Shown one piece after another: positions 8,041-14,889 of a stretch of DNA of 32,321 nt. How positions within the stretch are numbered: the stretch's first letter is position 1; every line of letters begins with the position of its first letter. The stretch is taken from NCBI GenBank assembly GCA_002396805.1, contig DGYW01000061.1, positions 1 to 32,321 of the forward strand, in the 5' to 3' direction. Made by a program: the position numbers and the translations under genes. Under the pieces are notes generated by a model that did not search any database, was not told where the DNA came from, and saw only the letters and a program-made list of their open reading frames with translations. The DNA comes from Firmicutes bacterium UBA4996 (GTDB taxonomy: Bacteria; Bacillota; Limnochordia; Darwinibacteriales; Darwinibacteriaceae).

Positions 8041-8766
8041 ATGAATATATTGAATGAGAATTCGCCCGTAGCCCTATATTACCAACTCAAGGAGATCTTA
8101 ACGCAAAAAATCGTACAAAATGAATTAGTTGTTGGAGAACGTTTACCAACAGAATTTGAGTTATGTGAGCAGTATGGAGTAAGTAGGATTACGGTTCGTC
8201 AAGCTCTAAATGAGCTGGAACAGGATGGGCTTATTTATCGTAAACAGGGAGTTGGTACCTTTGTAGCTACTCCTAGAATTGAACAAAGCCTTACCAGTTT
8301 TTACAGTATGTCCGAAGAATTTCGCAAACGGGGGCTAACACCTCGAACCGAAGTCGTAGAATTTAGCAAAGAATTGCCTCCGAAAAAGATTGCTAAAGCC
8401 TTGGAGCTTGGTGAAGGGCAACCGGTCTATTACATTAAGCGGTTGCGCTTTGCCGATGACACGCTCATGGCCATCGAATACACTTACCTACCCTTGGTTA
8501 CCTTTGCCGGTTTAACGAAGGAAGAGTTAGATACTACTCCCCTTTATGACATCATGCGGAATCGCTTTGGGGTTATCACTAGCTCCGCTAAGGAATCGTT
8601 CGGGGCCGTAGCAATTAACAAAGACGATGCAGCTCATTTTGGATTACCAGAAGGATATCCTGCCCTAGATCTAGAAAGATTTGCTTATAGCGGGTCTACC
8701 TGTGTGGAATATACCACTGGCGTGATGCGTGGTGACAAGTTCAGATTCTATGTCAAACTTGACTAA
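8041..8766 (+). CDS. GntR-family (HutC/UTRA) transcriptional repressor
   Basis: A 241-residue regulator. The N-terminal winged helix-turn-helix spans about residues 8-76, with the recognition-helix region GVSRITVRQAL (46-56) and wing YRKQGVGTFVA. A UTRA effector domain spans about 95-238. The overall pattern is close to NagR/YvoA-type regulators, which sense amino-sugar phosphates; the ligand here may be galactosamine-6-P or N-acetylgalactosamine-6-P (inference). The ATG at 8041 has GGAG at 8030-8033 and gives the usual family length. An in-frame TTG at 7999 was rejected because it precedes the likely -10 element. The gene is divergent from the kinase/DUF4832 operon and heads the plus-strand block. 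It probably binds the palindromes listed here. Confidence 0.88.
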   Translation: MNILNENSPVALYYQLKEILTQKIVQNELVVGERLPTEFELCEQYGVSRITVRQALNELEQDGLIYRKQGVGTFVATPRIEQSLTSFYSMSEEFRKRGLTPRTEVVEFSKELPPKKIAKALELGEGQPVYYIKRLRFADDTLMAIEYTYLPLVTFAGLTKEELDTTPLYDIMRNRFGVITSSAKESFGAVAINKDDAAHFGLPEGYPALDLERFAYSGSTCVEYTTGVMRGDKFRFYVKLD

Positions 8767-8777
8767 GTCAAGTTTGA
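8753..8777. repeat. perfect inverted repeat centred on the gntR stop codon
   Basis: TCAAACTTGAC (8753-8763) and GTCAAGTTTGA (8767-8777) form a perfect 11-bp inverted repeat whose 3-nt spacer is the TAA stop codon itself. No U-run follows, so its role (transcript end protection, protein binding site) is unclear. Confidence 0.5.
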
Positions 8778-8804
8778 AAACTCGACTAATCTCATGTCTC
8801 TAAA

Positions 8805-8833
8805 AAAGGAAAACGTGTAGTCAGTTTTCCTTT
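8805..8833 (+). terminator. terminator-like hairpin after gntR
   Basis: AAAGGAAAAC (8805-8814) pairs with GTTTTCCTTT (8824-8833) around a 9-nt loop, between gntR and the agaS-like gene. The stem is A/T-rich and the downstream tract is only weakly U-rich, so partial termination is the most likely effect. Confidence 0.5.
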
Positions 8834-8847
8834 CTCTTACCCAGCTA

Positions 8848-8862
8848 AGGTTATAACAACAT
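8848..8862. promoter_or_regulatory. operator candidate upstream of the agaS-like gene
   Basis: AGGTTATAACAACAT matches the consensus at 14 of 15 positions, 21 bp before the start codon. It overlaps a possible -10 element TATAAC (8852-8857); the matching -35 is weak. Confidence 0.55.
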
Positions 8863-8883
8863 AACAAATAAAGGAGTGGTTAC

Positions 8884-9930
8884 ATGTACTTGACCGAACA
8901 GGAAATCTACGATCAGTACAAAGCGTTAAGAAAGACCTACGATTACTTACTTTCAAGGTCGGATGAGATTCTAGACTTGGTAGAGCGGTTGCAACCGAAG
9001 AGTCTTACTTTTATTGGTGCAGGATCAGGCTATTGCCTTTGCCGCTCTGGAGAAACCTCAACTAAGATTAGGCTAGGCCTCCCTGCTAATGCATTAGCAG
9101 CTGGAGACTTATTGTTAAATTTCAGCCACTATAAAAAAATGCTAGATGGTACTCTCATCATCGCTCCATCTAGATCTGGTGGAACAAGTGAGGTTGTACT
9201 TGCAGCAGAAAAGGCGCAAAAAATAGGTGTTCCAACTCTAGGTATTGCAGCCAAGAAAGATGCGCCTCTTGGTGCGATAGCCGAATTAACCCTAGAGATT
9301 CCTTGGGCCTTTGATAATAGTGTTTGCCAAACACGCACAGTAACCAATCTTTATGCTGCAAATCTAATTCTTATTGCTATCATTGCGAAGGATGATGCAC
9401 TTTTAGCCGAAATCGATCAGTGGATCGATGCTGGTGAGGATTTTATGGCCAAATACACACCACTAACTCAAGAAGTGGCTAAGGGTGAGTGGGAAAATGT
9501 GGTTGTACTAGGTGATTCTGAGCTAGATGGAATCGCAAGTGAAGCGGCCATTGCCTTTGTGGAAATCCCCCAAACCCCAGCGAACTATTATCATGTTCTA
9601 GATGTACGTCACGGACCCATGGTTCTGGTCAACGAGAAAACCCTAGTAGTTATGGCTTGTTCTCCTACAGATCTTGAACATCAAAAAGGCTTAGTCCGGG
9701 ATATTCAAGAGCGGGGGGCTAAAGTGGTCACTATTTCTGGTCCCGTTCCTGAAACCTGGGGTGCAAACTGGGAAGTTTATACCGAGTCTTTCCAAAACTT
9801 CGCTGTTATGGGAATCCCTTTTATTTTTGTTCCGCAGGCAATAGCTTTTTATAAAGCTTTAGAGCGGGGTTTAAACCCAGATTTACCAGCTGGCTTGTCA
9901 CCTATGATTAGCCTTGACACCGCCAAGTAA
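8884..9930 (+). CDS. agaS: SIS-domain aldose-ketose isomerase/deaminase, AgaS-like
   Basis: A 348-residue cytoplasmic protein with two SIS (sugar isomerase) domains, about 30-170 and 200-330. Typical features are GAGSGYCLCRSGETS (46-60), the phosphosugar-binding PSRSGGTSEV (95-104), Glu220 in an ASEAA helix and His243 in VRHGPM. The C-terminal GLNPDLPAGLS is also typical of SIS isomerases. AgaS proteins deaminate and isomerise galactosamine-6-phosphate to tagatose-6-phosphate. The presence of an AgaZ homologue and a class II aldolase in the same block supports that assignment over GlmS- or FrlB-like roles, but sequence alone does not settle substrate. ATG start with AAGGAG at 8871-8876, directly downstream of an operator candidate. 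Confidence 0.78.
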   Translation: MYLTEQEIYDQYKALRKTYDYLLSRSDEILDLVERLQPKSLTFIGAGSGYCLCRSGETSTKIRLGLPANALAAGDLLLNFSHYKKMLDGTLIIAPSRSGGTSEVVLAAEKAQKIGVPTLGIAAKKDAPLGAIAELTLEIPWAFDNSVCQTRTVTNLYAANLILIAIIAKDDALLAEIDQWIDAGEDFMAKYTPLTQEVAKGEWENVVVLGDSELDGIASEAAIAFVEIPQTPANYYHVLDVRHGPMVLVNEKTLVVMACSPTDLEHQKGLVRDIQERGAKVVTISGPVPETWGANWEVYTESFQNFAVMGIPFIFVPQAIAFYKALERGLNPDLPAGLSPMISLDTAK

Positions 9931-10021
9931 TCGGCGATGTTACTGTAAATTTTAGTGTTAAATTCATTCTCAATAAAGGAATTAGTTAAGTTGGAACGAA
10001 GTAAATAAACCACAGGTTGTT

Positions 10022-10036
10022 ATGTTGTTCTGACAA
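10022..10036. promoter_or_regulatory. operator candidate upstream of the GH4 gene
   Basis: ATGTTGTTCTGACAA matches the consensus at 13 of 15 positions, within the 144-bp gap between the agaS-like gene and the GH4 gene. The gap and this site suggest a secondary promoter inside the block; no clear -35/-10 pair was found there. Confidence 0.4.
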
Positions 10037-10074
10037 GTAAAATTCATCAATTTGTAACTGGGGAGGCTACAAAA

Positions 10075-11376
10075 GTGACTAAGATTTCAATAATTGGTGC
10101 TGGTAGTGCTTTTACAAGGCATCTTGCGGCAGATATTCTCAGTATTCCAGATTTAGATGCAGGTATCATAGCTTTGGTGGATATCGATGCTAGACGCTTG
10201 GAGTTAGCCCACAAGTTAGTGGAAATGGTGATTAAAAAACTGGATAAAAACTGGAAAGTCATTTCTTCCACAGATCGCCGTGAAGTTATTGGGGATTCAG
10301 ACTTTATTATTAACCAAATCGAAGTTCACGGTTTGACCACAGTAAAGTTAGAGTATGAAATTCCCTTGAAGTATGGTGTGAAACAGTGCATTGGCGATAC
10401 GATGGGACCAGGCGGTTTGTTTAAGACCTTACGAACCCTACCCGCATGGGTTGACATCGTCAGAGATATTGAAGAGTTAGCCCCGAATTCTATAATTCTA
10501 AACTACACTAACCCCATGTCGGCCATTACCTTAGCAACCACTCGCATTACTTCCATTCCCATCGTGGGATTATGCCACTCAGTGCAAGGTACAAGTCGCC
10601 AGTTAGCCGATTATCTCGAAGTGCCCTATAAAGACCTAAAGTGGCAATGTGCCGGTATAAATCATATGTCGTGGTTTACTAAGTTAGAGCATAATGGTCA
10701 AGACATGTATCCAGTATTGCTGGAAAAGGCTAGAGATCCAGAGTTTGTGGCCAAGGATCCTGTACGGATTGATGCCATGAAATACTTAGGAGCGTTTGTA
10801 ACCGAGTCTAGCGGTCACTTCTCTGAGTACATTCCGTATTATCGAAAACGGCAAGATTTAATTGATGAACATTGCAGTGTTGGTTATAACGGAGGAACAG
10901 GGTTCTATGCTAATGAATGGCCAACTTGGCGGGCCAATACAGATAGGGAAATTGAAGAACTAATTTCCGGTGAACGAAAACTAGAAATCTGGCACAGTAA
11001 TGAATATGCCGCCATTATCATCGAAGCAATGCTCAAAGACACTCCGAAAGTAATCTATGGTAACGTATTAAATACGGGACTTATCGAAAACTTGCCCCAA
11101 GACGGCATTGTGGAGGTCGCATGCTTAATTGATCGCAACGGAGTCAATCCAACCTATTACGGGCGTCTACCAGAACATTTGGCCGCTTTAAATAAAAGCA
11201 ATATGTCCTTCTTTGAATTGGCAGTAGAGGCCTTCCTCCAAAAGGATCGGGACATGGCCATGAGAGCCTTGATGGTTGATCCATTAACAGCTGCAGTTTG
11301 CTCCCTCGATGAGATCAAAGCCATGTTTGATGAACTTTACGAAGCGGAAATTGATTATATCGCCGAGTTGAAATAG
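10075..11376 (+). CDS. GH4 family NAD-dependent alpha-galactosidase-like glycosidase
   Basis: A 433-residue cytoplasmic glycoside hydrolase of family 4, which uses NAD+ and a divalent metal in a redox-elimination mechanism. The Rossmann nucleotide loop is GAGSAFTRHL (8-17). GDTMGPGG (108-114) and NYTNPM (143-148) follow. The probable metal ligands are Cys167 in GLCHSVQG and His197 in GINHMSW. The CHSV form of the motif is associated with alpha-galactosidases such as MelA, rather than alpha-glucosidases (CHE-type) or 6-phospho-beta-glucosidases. In this locus it would release terminal alpha-linked galactose or galactosamine from imported oligosaccharides; use on galactosaminides is inference. 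GTG start with GGGAGG at 10061-10066. Confidence 0.85.
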   Translation: MTKISIIGAGSAFTRHLAADILSIPDLDAGIIALVDIDARRLELAHKLVEMVIKKLDKNWKVISSTDRREVIGDSDFIINQIEVHGLTTVKLEYEIPLKYGVKQCIGDTMGPGGLFKTLRTLPAWVDIVRDIEELAPNSIILNYTNPMSAITLATTRITSIPIVGLCHSVQGTSRQLADYLEVPYKDLKWQCAGINHMSWFTKLEHNGQDMYPVLLEKARDPEFVAKDPVRIDAMKYLGAFVTESSGHFSEYIPYYRKRQDLIDEHCSVGYNGGTGFYANEWPTWRANTDREIEELISGERKLEIWHSNEYAAIIIEAMLKDTPKVIYGNVLNTGLIENLPQDGIVEVACLIDRNGVNPTYYGRLPEHLAALNKSNMSFFELAVEAFLQKDRDMAMRALMVDPLTAAVCSLDEIKAMFDELYEAEIDYIAELK

Positions 11377-11382
11377 CAAGTT

Positions 11383-11410
11383 TGGGCACCGACATCGGTG
11401 TCGGTGCCCA
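11383..11410 (+). other. intercistronic hairpin between GH4 and agaZ-like genes
   Basis: TGGGCACCGACA (11383-11394) and TGTCGGTGCCCA (11399-11410) form a perfect GC-rich 12-bp stem with a 4-nt loop TCGG. Only AGTTTAAGG follows, so there is no proper U-run. It may protect upstream mRNA ends or lower expression of downstream genes instead of ending transcription. The ribosome binding site of the next gene begins 5 nt after the stem. Confidence 0.65.
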
Positions 11411-11428
11411 GTTTAAGGAGGCTCTTAA

Positions 11429-12751
11429 TTGAATCATTCGCACTTTTTACTAGACATTGTTCGGGAACAGAAACGGGGTAACCCGAAAGGGATTTATTCC
11501 ATCTGTAGCGCTAATGCCTTCGTTATTGAAGCTGCTCTAGAATTTGGTAAGAAGCAGGGCACCCCTATTCTAATTGAGGCAACCTCTAATCAGGTCAACC
11601 AATACGGTGGCTATACGGGGATGCGCCCACTGGACTTTATTCACTTCGTAGAAGAAATGGCGGAAAAATTAGATTTTCCCCTAGAAAGCATCATTCTCGG
11701 TGGCGATCACCTCGGTCCTAACCCTTGGAAGAACGAAGAGGAAGAAAGAGCTATGCAAGAAGCTTCCGAGTTAATTCGGGACTATGTTTTAGCTGGATTC
11801 ACAAAAATTCATATTGACGCTAGTATGCATCTGGGCGATGACTTGGGGCGCGGTGAAACTGCTTTAGACCCAAAGGTCATAGCGGAACGGACAGCCCAAT
11901 TGTGCCAAGTTGCAGAAGAGGCTTACGCCCAGCTGCTCAACACTAACCCTCAAGCAATTGCTCCAGTTTATGTAATTGGAACCGAAGTCCCAGTGCCCGG
12001 TGGAACCCAAGGTGATGAGGAACACGTTTCTGTGACTACTCCCGAGGATTTTCATCAAACTGTGCAAGTTACTAAAGATGCCTTTGACAGATATGGGTTA
12101 GCCAAGACCTGGGAAAGGGTTGTTGGCGTAGTTGTCCAGCCTGGAGTGGAATTTGGGGATCATTCGATTCATGAATACAATCGGGAGGCGGCCACTAGCT
12201 TAACTGCTGAGTTAACCAAGTACCAGGGGTTAGTGTTCGAAGGCCATTCCACTGACTATCAGCAACCACAAGCGTTAAAACAAATGGTGGAGGACGGAGT
12301 AGGCATTTTAAAAGTTGGTCCGGAGTTGACGTTTGCCTTTAGAGAAGCGGTTTTTCTTTTGAATCATATTGAAGAGGAGCTACTTTCCGATCAAAATATA
12401 CCCCTTTCGAATATACGTAGCGTATTAGAAGAAGCGATGCTTAACGCTCCTGAGAACTGGGCTCCGTATTACGAGGGTGAACATTGGGAGTTAGCAATTG
12501 CACGCAAGTATAGCTTGTCTGATCGCATTAGATATTACTGGCCTCAAGAAAACGTGACCGCAGCCCTTCAAACCTTACTTACCAACTTAGAAGAGGTGGA
12601 AATTCCCTACGGAGTTTTGGGTCAGTATATGCCAAATCAATATGCCAAAGTAAGAACTGGCGAGCTTATTGCCAAACCACATGCTTTAATCAAAGATCGT
12701 ATTGCGGAGATTTATGCTAAGTATGATTGGGCTACACAATTGAGCAAATGA
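11429..12751 (+). CDS. agaZ: AgaZ/GatZ/KbaZ-family protein (tagatose-6-P kinase or tagatose-bisphosphate aldolase subunit)
   Basis: A 440-residue protein of the GatZ/KbaZ family. Visible family motifs are IYSICSANAFVIEAAL (22-37), GGDHLGPNPW (91-100), HIDASM and FEGHSTDYQ. In enteric bacteria the family was described as a non-catalytic subunit of tagatose-1,6-bisphosphate aldolase. In comparative work on N-acetylgalactosamine pathways of Proteobacteria, the AgaZ branch was proposed as tagatose-6-phosphate kinase. The window has no PfkB- or Pfk-type kinase, so the kinase role would complete the route here (inference). TTG start preceded by AAGGAGG; amidohydrolase genes follow after 11 bp. The partner aldolase lies at the far end of the block (27863-28717). 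Confidence 0.82.
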   Translation: MNHSHFLLDIVREQKRGNPKGIYSICSANAFVIEAALEFGKKQGTPILIEATSNQVNQYGGYTGMRPLDFIHFVEEMAEKLDFPLESIILGGDHLGPNPWKNEEEERAMQEASELIRDYVLAGFTKIHIDASMHLGDDLGRGETALDPKVIAERTAQLCQVAEEAYAQLLNTNPQAIAPVYVIGTEVPVPGGTQGDEEHVSVTTPEDFHQTVQVTKDAFDRYGLAKTWERVVGVVVQPGVEFGDHSIHEYNREAATSLTAELTKYQGLVFEGHSTDYQQPQALKQMVEDGVGILKVGPELTFAFREAVFLLNHIEEELLSDQNIPLSNIRSVLEEAMLNAPENWAPYYEGEHWELAIARKYSLSDRIRYYWPQENVTAALQTLLTNLEEVEIPYGVLGQYMPNQYAKVRTGELIAKPHALIKDRIAEIYAKYDWATQLSK

Positions 12752-12762
12752 GGTGACATCTA

Positions 12763-13806
12763 ATGGTTAAGTCCGATCCCTTGCTTCTGTCAGAATACAA
12801 GCCGAAAAGTGAACTAATAGTTGAGCGCACTACTTTAACTGGACCTAAATTTCCTGTAATCGATATTCACGGACACTTTGGACCCTTGGTCCTTGGTCCA
12901 GATTATGCCAATCGCTACGATACCTTAAAAGAAGTAGACAAGCTCAAAAAACTAGGAGTTCGCAACATCACCAACCTTGAGGTCTTATGGGGAGATGAGC
13001 TTAAGCAACTTTTAGATAAAGTTGCTCCAGCGGGAGATTTTATTATTACCTTCGGTGCAGTTGATCTGACTCGCCTTGATGAGCCGGATTTTGGGGATTA
13101 TGTAGAGCGAACCTTAACTGAGTCTAAGAACATGGGAATTAAGGGTATCAAACTGTGGAAAAACATCAGCCTTGGGATGAAAGACAAAAACGGGCAACAT
13201 GTGCCAATTGATGATCCTAGGTTGCAAGTCATCTTTAAATTCAGTGCTAAATTGGATTTACCGATTTTAATTCATATCGCCGATCCAGTGGCTTTTTTTA
13301 GACCAATTGATCAAAACAACGAACGCTGGGAAGAACTGCAGGGTAACCCCGATTGGTCCTTTTACGGGCCCCAATTTTTCAGCTTTGAGGAATTAATGGC
13401 ACAGCAAGAAAACATGTTAGCACAAAATCCGGAAACCACCTTTATAATTGCCCACGGAGGTTCTTACTCAGAGAATCTAGGCTACGTGGCAGAATGCCTG
13501 GATAAGTATAGCAACATGTATATCGACATCGCGGCTCGAATTTCGGAGTTTGGACGTCAACCGTATACCTCTAGGAAGTTCTTTACAAGATATCAGGATC
13601 GCATTCTTTTTGGAACAGATTCTGGTCCCAGTTGGTACAACCATCCGATCTACTATGAATTCTTAGAGACCTGGAATGAGTACTTTGATTATTCTAGTTC
13701 TAAGGTTCCCCCCCAAGGCCGTTGGAAAATTTATGGGATTGGTCTAGACGACGAGGTGTTAGAAAAAGTTTACAATAAAAATGCAGTCAAACTTCTAAAG
13801 CTATAG
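12763..13806 (+). CDS. amidohydrolase-family (PF04909-like) metalloenzyme, first of tandem pair
   Basis: A 347-residue TIM-barrel metal-dependent hydrolase. Metal-site candidates occur in the usual order: His36 and His38 in DIHGHFG, His171 in ILIHIADP, His231 in IIAHGGSYSENL and Asp286 in FGTDSGPS. A conserved Lys-rich segment GIKGIKLWK lies near 125-133, and FFRPIDQNNERW near 178-189. It has no signal peptide and so should be cytoplasmic. The reaction is unknown; family members hydrolyse amides or lactones or decarboxylate. Since the pathway here lacks a recognisable NagA/AgaA deacetylase, removal of an N- or O-acyl group from the imported sugar is a possibility, but it is not shown. It is paralogous to the next gene. 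Confidence 0.75.
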   Translation: MVKSDPLLLSEYKPKSELIVERTTLTGPKFPVIDIHGHFGPLVLGPDYANRYDTLKEVDKLKKLGVRNITNLEVLWGDELKQLLDKVAPAGDFIITFGAVDLTRLDEPDFGDYVERTLTESKNMGIKGIKLWKNISLGMKDKNGQHVPIDDPRLQVIFKFSAKLDLPILIHIADPVAFFRPIDQNNERWEELQGNPDWSFYGPQFFSFEELMAQQENMLAQNPETTFIIAHGGSYSENLGYVAECLDKYSNMYIDIAARISEFGRQPYTSRKFFTRYQDRILFGTDSGPSWYNHPIYYEFLETWNEYFDYSSSKVPPQGRWKIYGIGLDDEVLEKVYNKNAVKLLKL

Positions 13807-13821
13807 TTGGGAGTGGGATGA

Positions 13822-14859
13822 GTGGAAAAAGGTTTACTATTAAGGGATTTCAAGCCAAGAAGTGAGCTGGTAGTAGAAAGACAATCTGTAAAGAAACCTA
13901 AGTTTACTGTTATCGATGCCCACACACATTATGGACCACTAACTAATGGTGATGATTTCGCCGAGAGATACGACACAAAGGCCGAAATCGAAAGGCTCCA
14001 AAGTTTGGGTATTGCAAAGGTCGTCCAGCACGATTTAGTGTGGGGCGAAGCCTTAGAACGGGTTTTGGCTAAGATTGAACCTTATCAAGATGTTATTGTA
14101 ACTTACGGATCCCTTGATGTAAGTAAGTTTGAAGATCCTAGCTTTGACAGTTATGTCTATAAAACCCTGCGTGATTCCACAAACATGGGGATTAAGGGAC
14201 TAAAAATGTGGAAAAACATCAGCCTTGGCATGAAGGATAGTAGCGGTAAGCATATCCCCATTGATGATCCCCGCTTAAGTCCCATTTGGCAAGGGGCTGC
14301 GGAGTTTGGTTTACCTATTCTAATCCATGTGGCGGACCCGATAGCCTTTTTTAGACCCATCGATCAGTATAATGAACGCTATGAAAACCTTCAAAGATTT
14401 CCCGAATGGTCTTTTCACGAACAAGGTTTCTTCACCTTTGAAGAGCTAATGGAGCAACAAGAAAACTTGATCGCCCAAAATCCCAAGACAACCTTTATTG
14501 TGGCCCATGGTGGCTCTTATTCGGAAAACCTTGGTAAGGTTAGTCAGTGGCTACGGCGCTACCCCAATATGTTTGTAGACATGGCAGCCCGTTTGGCCGA
14601 GTTCGGGCGACAACCCTACACCGCTCGTAAATTTTTCATCGAACATCAAGACCGGATCCTATTTGGCACTGATTTTGGTCCAGGTGATGATCAGCATTAC
14701 CTTTACTTCGAGTTTTTAGAAACCTGGAATGAGTATTTTGATTATTCGGAGGCAGAAGTACCTGGTCAAGGACGCTGGAAAATCTATGGTATTGGTCTCG
14801 AGGATGAAGTTTTAGAGAAAGTATATTTTAAGAATGCTCAACGTGTTATGAGTCTATGA
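13822..14859 (+). CDS. amidohydrolase-family (PF04909-like) metalloenzyme, second of tandem pair
   Basis: A 345-residue paralogue of the preceding protein, collinear along the whole length and roughly two-thirds identical by eye. Metal-site residues are kept: His34 and His36 in DAHTHYG, His169 in ILIHVADP, His229 in IVAHGGSYSENL and Asp284 in FGTDFGPG. The loop after the catalytic Asp differs (GPGDDQHYLYF against GPSWYNHPIYY), as do residues around the first metal motif, so the two enzymes may have different substrates. GTG start after a GGAGTGGGA site, 15 bp from the upstream gene. Cytoplasmic; reaction unknown. Confidence 0.75.
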   Translation: MEKGLLLRDFKPRSELVVERQSVKKPKFTVIDAHTHYGPLTNGDDFAERYDTKAEIERLQSLGIAKVVQHDLVWGEALERVLAKIEPYQDVIVTYGSLDVSKFEDPSFDSYVYKTLRDSTNMGIKGLKMWKNISLGMKDSSGKHIPIDDPRLSPIWQGAAEFGLPILIHVADPIAFFRPIDQYNERYENLQRFPEWSFHEQGFFTFEELMEQQENLIAQNPKTTFIVAHGGSYSENLGKVSQWLRRYPNMFVDMAARLAEFGRQPYTARKFFIEHQDRILFGTDFGPGDDQHYLYFEFLETWNEYFDYSEAEVPGQGRWKIYGIGLEDEVLEKVYFKNAQRVMSL

Positions 14860-14889
14860 TCACACGAAAGCAGAAGGGAGTTGAGTGTC

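Noticed and set aside
12763..14859. Assigning the amidohydrolases as NagA/AgaA deacetylases
   Set aside because: The lengths and motifs fit the PF04909-type group and not the NagA family; a deacylase role remains only a hypothesis.
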